From Acidimicrobiia bacterium (GTDB taxonomy: Bacteria > Actinomycetota > Acidimicrobiia > Spongiisociales > UBA5794), in contig JACDBE010000205.1 in NCBI GenBank assembly GCA_013695075.1, positions 1 to 6,736 of the forward strand: a stretch of DNA of 6,736 nt. The letters are read 5' to 3'. The notes beneath the pieces are model-generated. The model had not been told where the DNA came from. It ran no database searches and was given only the letters and a program-made list of their open reading frames with translations. Within the stretch, counting starts at the first letter, position 1, and the number at the start of each line of letters is the position of its first letter. Below, in pieces: positions 5,916 through 6,736 of the stretch. A program made the position numbers and the translations under genes.

Positions 5916-6566
5916 ATGCGAACCACGAAGCGACATGTCAGGCTGGTGGCCACGGCCGCCTCCCTCATCTTGGTGCTTGCCGCCTGCGGAGGCGACAATG
6001 CCGAGGACGCCCCTCCCGCCACGGAGGCGATGGCCGACACCACCGAGGCGATGGCCGACACCACCGAGGCGATGGCCGATCTCTCCGCCATGAACCAGGG
6101 TGAGGCCTGTGCTGCAGTGCCCGCCGATGGTGAAGGCTCGTTCGACGGCATGGCCGACGATCCCGCCGCCACCGCCGCCTCCAACAACCCGGTGCTGTCC
6201 ACCTTGGTGACCGCCGTGGGTGAGGCCGGACTGGTCGACACGTTGAATGGCGAAGGCCCATTCACGATCTTCGCCCCCTACAACGATGCATTCGCGGCCA
6301 TCCCCGAGGCGGACCTCAACGCGATCATGGCCGACACCGAGCAGCTCACGTCGATTCTCACCTACCACGTGGTGGGCGGCGAGTCCCTCGACATGGCTGG
6401 TCTGGTGGATGCCGGGACCGTGACCACCGTCAACGGCGGCGACCTCACCATCGAGGCCTCCGGCGACCTGATCTCGGTCAACGGCGCCCAGGTGATCTGC
6501 GGCAACGTGCAGACCGCTAACGCCACCGTCCACATCATCGACACCGTCCTCGTCCCCGAGGCGTAG
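5916..6566 (+). CDS. Fasciclin (FAS1) domain lipoprotein, MPT83/MPT70-like
   Basis: 216 residues, exported and lipid-anchored on the outer face of the membrane. Basic start (MRTTKRHVR), hydrophobic stretch, then the lipobox LAAC with Cys24 as the lipidated residue. An acidic linker (about 26-60) contains three heptads TEAMADT/L. The FAS1 domain (about 82-214) has the H1-type motif GPFTIFAPYNDAFAAIP (114-130), the central YHVVGG (150-155) and the H2-type motif NATVHIIDTVLVP (202-214). Resemblance to MPT70/MPT83 is specific: GEACAAVP with Cys65, DDPAATAASNNPVLSTL, and VICGNVQTANATV with Cys195; the two cysteines correspond to the MPT70 disulfide. Family members are adhesion or surface proteins of uncertain function. 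AAAGGAAG before ATG supports the start. Mycobacterial homologues are controlled by SigK, and a SigK-like promoter is visible here. Confidence 0.95.
   Translation: MRTTKRHVRLVATAASLILVLAACGGDNAEDAPPATEAMADTTEAMADTTEAMADLSAMNQGEACAAVPADGEGSFDGMADDPAATAASNNPVLSTLVTAVGEAGLVDTLNGEGPFTIFAPYNDAFAAIPEADLNAIMADTEQLTSILTYHVVGGESLDMAGLVDAGTVTTVNGGDLTIEASGDLISVNGAQVICGNVQTANATVHIIDTVLVPEA
6021..6083 (+). repeat. Three tandem 21-base units encoding the heptad TEAMADT
   Basis: Units at 6021-6041, 6042-6062 and 6063-6083. The first two differ at one base; the third diverges only in its last four positions (GATCTC instead of GACACC). They encode T-E-A-M-A-D-T twice and T-E-A-M-A-D-L once, placing a methionine every seven residues in the linker between the lipidated cysteine and the FAS1 domain. 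The near identity suggests recent slippage and likely copy-number variation between strains. Confidence 0.95.
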
Positions 6567-6583
6567 ACCACCGCGTCGACTCA

Positions 6584-6609
6584 GAGAGAGGGGCTACGGC
6601 CCCTTTCTC
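6584..6609 (+). terminator. Terminator-like hairpin with UACG tetraloop after the FAS1 gene
   Basis: GAGAGAGGGGC (6584-6594) pairs with GCCCCTTTCTC (6599-6609) in an 11-bp stem with one G-U pair, closed by C(UACG)G, one of the very stable UNCG tetraloops. It begins 17 bases after the FAS1 stop codon. There is no U-tract after the stem, but position and stability make a transcription end or an mRNA 3' stabiliser likely. Confidence 0.7.
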
Positions 6610-6631
6610 GGCGCGTATGGACCCGTTGTTC

Positions 6632-6665
6632 GCATTCAGCCCGGCGCCTGCGCCGGGCTGAATGC
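6632..6665. terminator. Perfect 16-bp inverted repeat, probable bidirectional terminator
   Basis: GCATTCAGCCCGGCGC (6632-6647) and its exact reverse complement (6650-6665) are separated by only CT. It follows the UACG hairpin by 22 bases. Such a symmetrical stem works on either strand, so it may end transcription from the FAS1 gene and from a convergent gene beyond the window. It could also be an extragenic palindromic repeat or a binding site for a dimeric protein. Confidence 0.65.
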
Positions 6666-6736
6666 ATCAGACTGACCGGGTGGGGAGGGGTGGCTGCGGA
6701 GCAGCCCGGGAGGGGCTTGGCGAGTGGCGGTCCCGC
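6666..6736. other. Terminal non-coding segment, no gene recognised
   Basis: A G-rich stretch containing a small hairpin, GGCTGC-GGA-GCAGCC (6692-6706). I see no start codon with a ribosome site and no tRNA. It may be the beginning of the next intergenic or gene region, but it is too short to judge. Confidence 0.4.

Noticed and set aside
5862..6533. Minus-strand open frame of 223 codons with repeated GVGHRLG
   Set aside because: The repeat is only the antisense reading of the 21-base tandem repeat in the FAS1 gene, which has lipobox, FAS1 motifs and a ribosome site.

Overview
This is a GC-rich bacterial window with actinobacterial features: G/C-ending codons, GTG starts, a long-form DUF59 protein and an MPT70/MPT83-type fasciclin lipoprotein. 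A member of Actinomycetota is likely. A deep branch such as Acidimicrobiia is possible, but that is a guess. Nothing looks like a phage, transposon, CRISPR array or plasmid, and base composition is uniform.

Layout. (1) Positions 1-449, minus strand: the N-terminal ~149 residues of trigger factor (tig), cut by the window edge. (2) 450-785: non-coding, with several GC-rich hairpins; it holds the tig leader and a probable terminator for the tRNA genes. (3) 786-1098, minus strand: three tRNA genes, transcribed in the order Gly(TCC), Arg(TCT), His(GTG). (4) 1193-4124, plus strand: an apparent three-gene operon of zinc alcohol dehydrogenase, amidohydrolase-2 family protein and long-form DUF59 (metal-sulfur cluster assembly type) protein. 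These three families usually accompany actinobacterial propane monooxygenase (mim/prm) clusters, but no monooxygenase or GroEL gene is in the window. (5) 4293-5837, plus strand: a membrane-anchored molybdopterin oxidoreductase of the sulfite oxidase/YedY (MsrP) type, with four predicted N-terminal membrane helices, then an internal twin-arginine motif. (6) 5916-6566, plus strand: a fasciclin (FAS1) lipoprotein very like mycobacterial MPT83/MPT70, with a methionine-bearing heptad repeat after the lipobox. (7) 6567-6736: two strong hairpins, then 71 bases with no recognisable gene.

How the parts may work together. The molybdoenzyme and the FAS1 lipoprotein are each preceded by a two-box sequence (CCATCC or CAATCC, then CCGAAC 15-16 bases later) resembling the SigK promoter that drives mpt70/mpt83 in Mycobacterium tuberculosis. 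For the molybdoenzyme this predicts a leaderless mRNA. The pair may form a co-regulated cell-envelope redox module in which the oxidoreductase acts on methionine sulfoxide in envelope proteins, possibly including the methionine repeat of its neighbour. That last step is inference. The upstream trio looks like the maturation and downstream-metabolism part of an alkane monooxygenase pathway standing alone.
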